This document shows, piece by piece, positions 5,887-6,042 of a stretch of 6,042 nucleotides of DNA. The stretch lies in the NCBI GenBank assembly GCA_030431085.1, contig JAUIJW010000151.1, positions 1-6,042 of the forward strand, written 5' to 3'. Under the pieces are notes generated by a model. The model had not been told where the DNA came from, did no database searches, and saw only the letters and a program-made list of their open reading frames with translations. A program made the position numbers and the translations under genes. The stretch comes from Bacteroidia bacterium (GTDB lineage: Bacteria > Bacteroidota > Bacteroidia > Flavobacteriales > Flavobacteriaceae). Each line of letters opens with the position of its first letter. Within the stretch, counting starts at the first letter, position 1.

Positions 5887-6042
5887 ATGAAAGAGAATTA
5901 TTTTGCAGTAATTATGGCCGGAGGTGTAGGTTCAAGGTTTTGGCCTGTGAGCACTCAAGAAAACCCTAAACAATTTCACGACATGCTAGGTAATGGCAAG
6001 TCACTAATTAGGTGTACCTATGATAGGTTGGCGCGGCTTATT
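5887..6042 (+). CDS. manC: Mannose-1-phosphate guanylyltransferase, N-terminal fragment (3' end outside window)
   Basis: The frame from ATG 5887 stays open to the last base and gives the first 52 residues. VIMAGGVGSRFWPVST (8-23) followed by NPKQF (26-30) is the nucleotidyltransferase signature of GDP-mannose pyrophosphorylases: GGxGxRxWP binds the nucleotide and the PKQF lysine belongs to the active site. The later LGNGKSLIRCTYDRL fits the family, where this region reads roughly ...G..SL.Q.T..R. The enzyme makes GDP-mannose from mannose-1-phosphate and GTP in the cytoplasm, feeding fucose, rhamnose or mannose-containing surface polysaccharides. The start is 10 bp downstream of the SprT-like gene, so it belongs to the same transcript. 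The bifunctional isomerase domain found in some homologues cannot be assessed here. The symbol follows the family name; close relatives are also called cpsB, algA or xanB. Confidence 0.92.
   Translation, partial: MKENYFAVIMAGGVGSRFWPVSTQENPKQFHDMLGNGKSLIRCTYDRLARLI

Noticed and set aside
1..6042. Mobile element, phage, CRISPR or defence island
   Set aside because: No transposase, integrase, terminal inverted repeats, spaced repeat array or defence-family domain is visible; gene packing and codon style are uniform throughout.

Overview
The window looks like ordinary chromosomal DNA from a Bacteroidota member, most likely Flavobacteriaceae (inferred). It is AT-rich, shows no Shine-Dalgarno motifs before its starts, and has TAnnTTTG-type -7 boxes in both intergenic gaps. 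It also carries lineage-typical genes: SCYP-type DUF4136 lipoproteins, parallel beta-helix lipoproteins and a ribbon-less SprT-like protein. Nothing seen indicates a plasmid, phage, insertion sequence, CRISPR array, tRNA or rRNA. No gene-free stretch exceeds about 110 bases.

Layout. (1) Bases 1-1757, plus strand: the 3' end of a glutaminyl-peptide cyclotransferase gene, followed after 2 bp by a 504-residue lipoprotein with an Ig-like N-terminal half and a parallel beta-helix. (2) Bases 1762-3045, minus strand: a secreted amidohydrolase that ends only 4 bp from the lipoprotein gene, tail to tail. (3) Bases 3046-3143: a strong intrinsic terminator for the next minus-strand operon, plus a -7 box for the amidohydrolase. 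(4) Bases 3144-4471, minus strand: a two-gene envelope operon, a DUF4136-like lipoprotein followed by a small outer-membrane beta-barrel protein. (5) Bases 4472-4578: a divergent promoter region with a near-perfect tandem repeat. (6) Bases 4579-6042, plus strand: a tight operon of an SDR oxidoreductase, a SprT-like metalloprotease-fold protein and the start of mannose-1-phosphate guanylyltransferase.

How the genes fit together: the left two thirds is about the cell envelope. The cyclotransferase, both lipoproteins, the amidohydrolase and the barrel are all predicted to be exported. The right third encodes cytoplasmic proteins, and its last gene makes GDP-mannose for surface glycans. No defence system or clearly novel machine is visible. 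The points most worth a second look are the SprT-like protein that has lost most of its zinc ribbon, a G8 tract inside the SDR gene next to its catalytic serine, the coupled lipoprotein/barrel pair with its Trp/Tyr-rich patch, and the repeat in the divergent promoter region.
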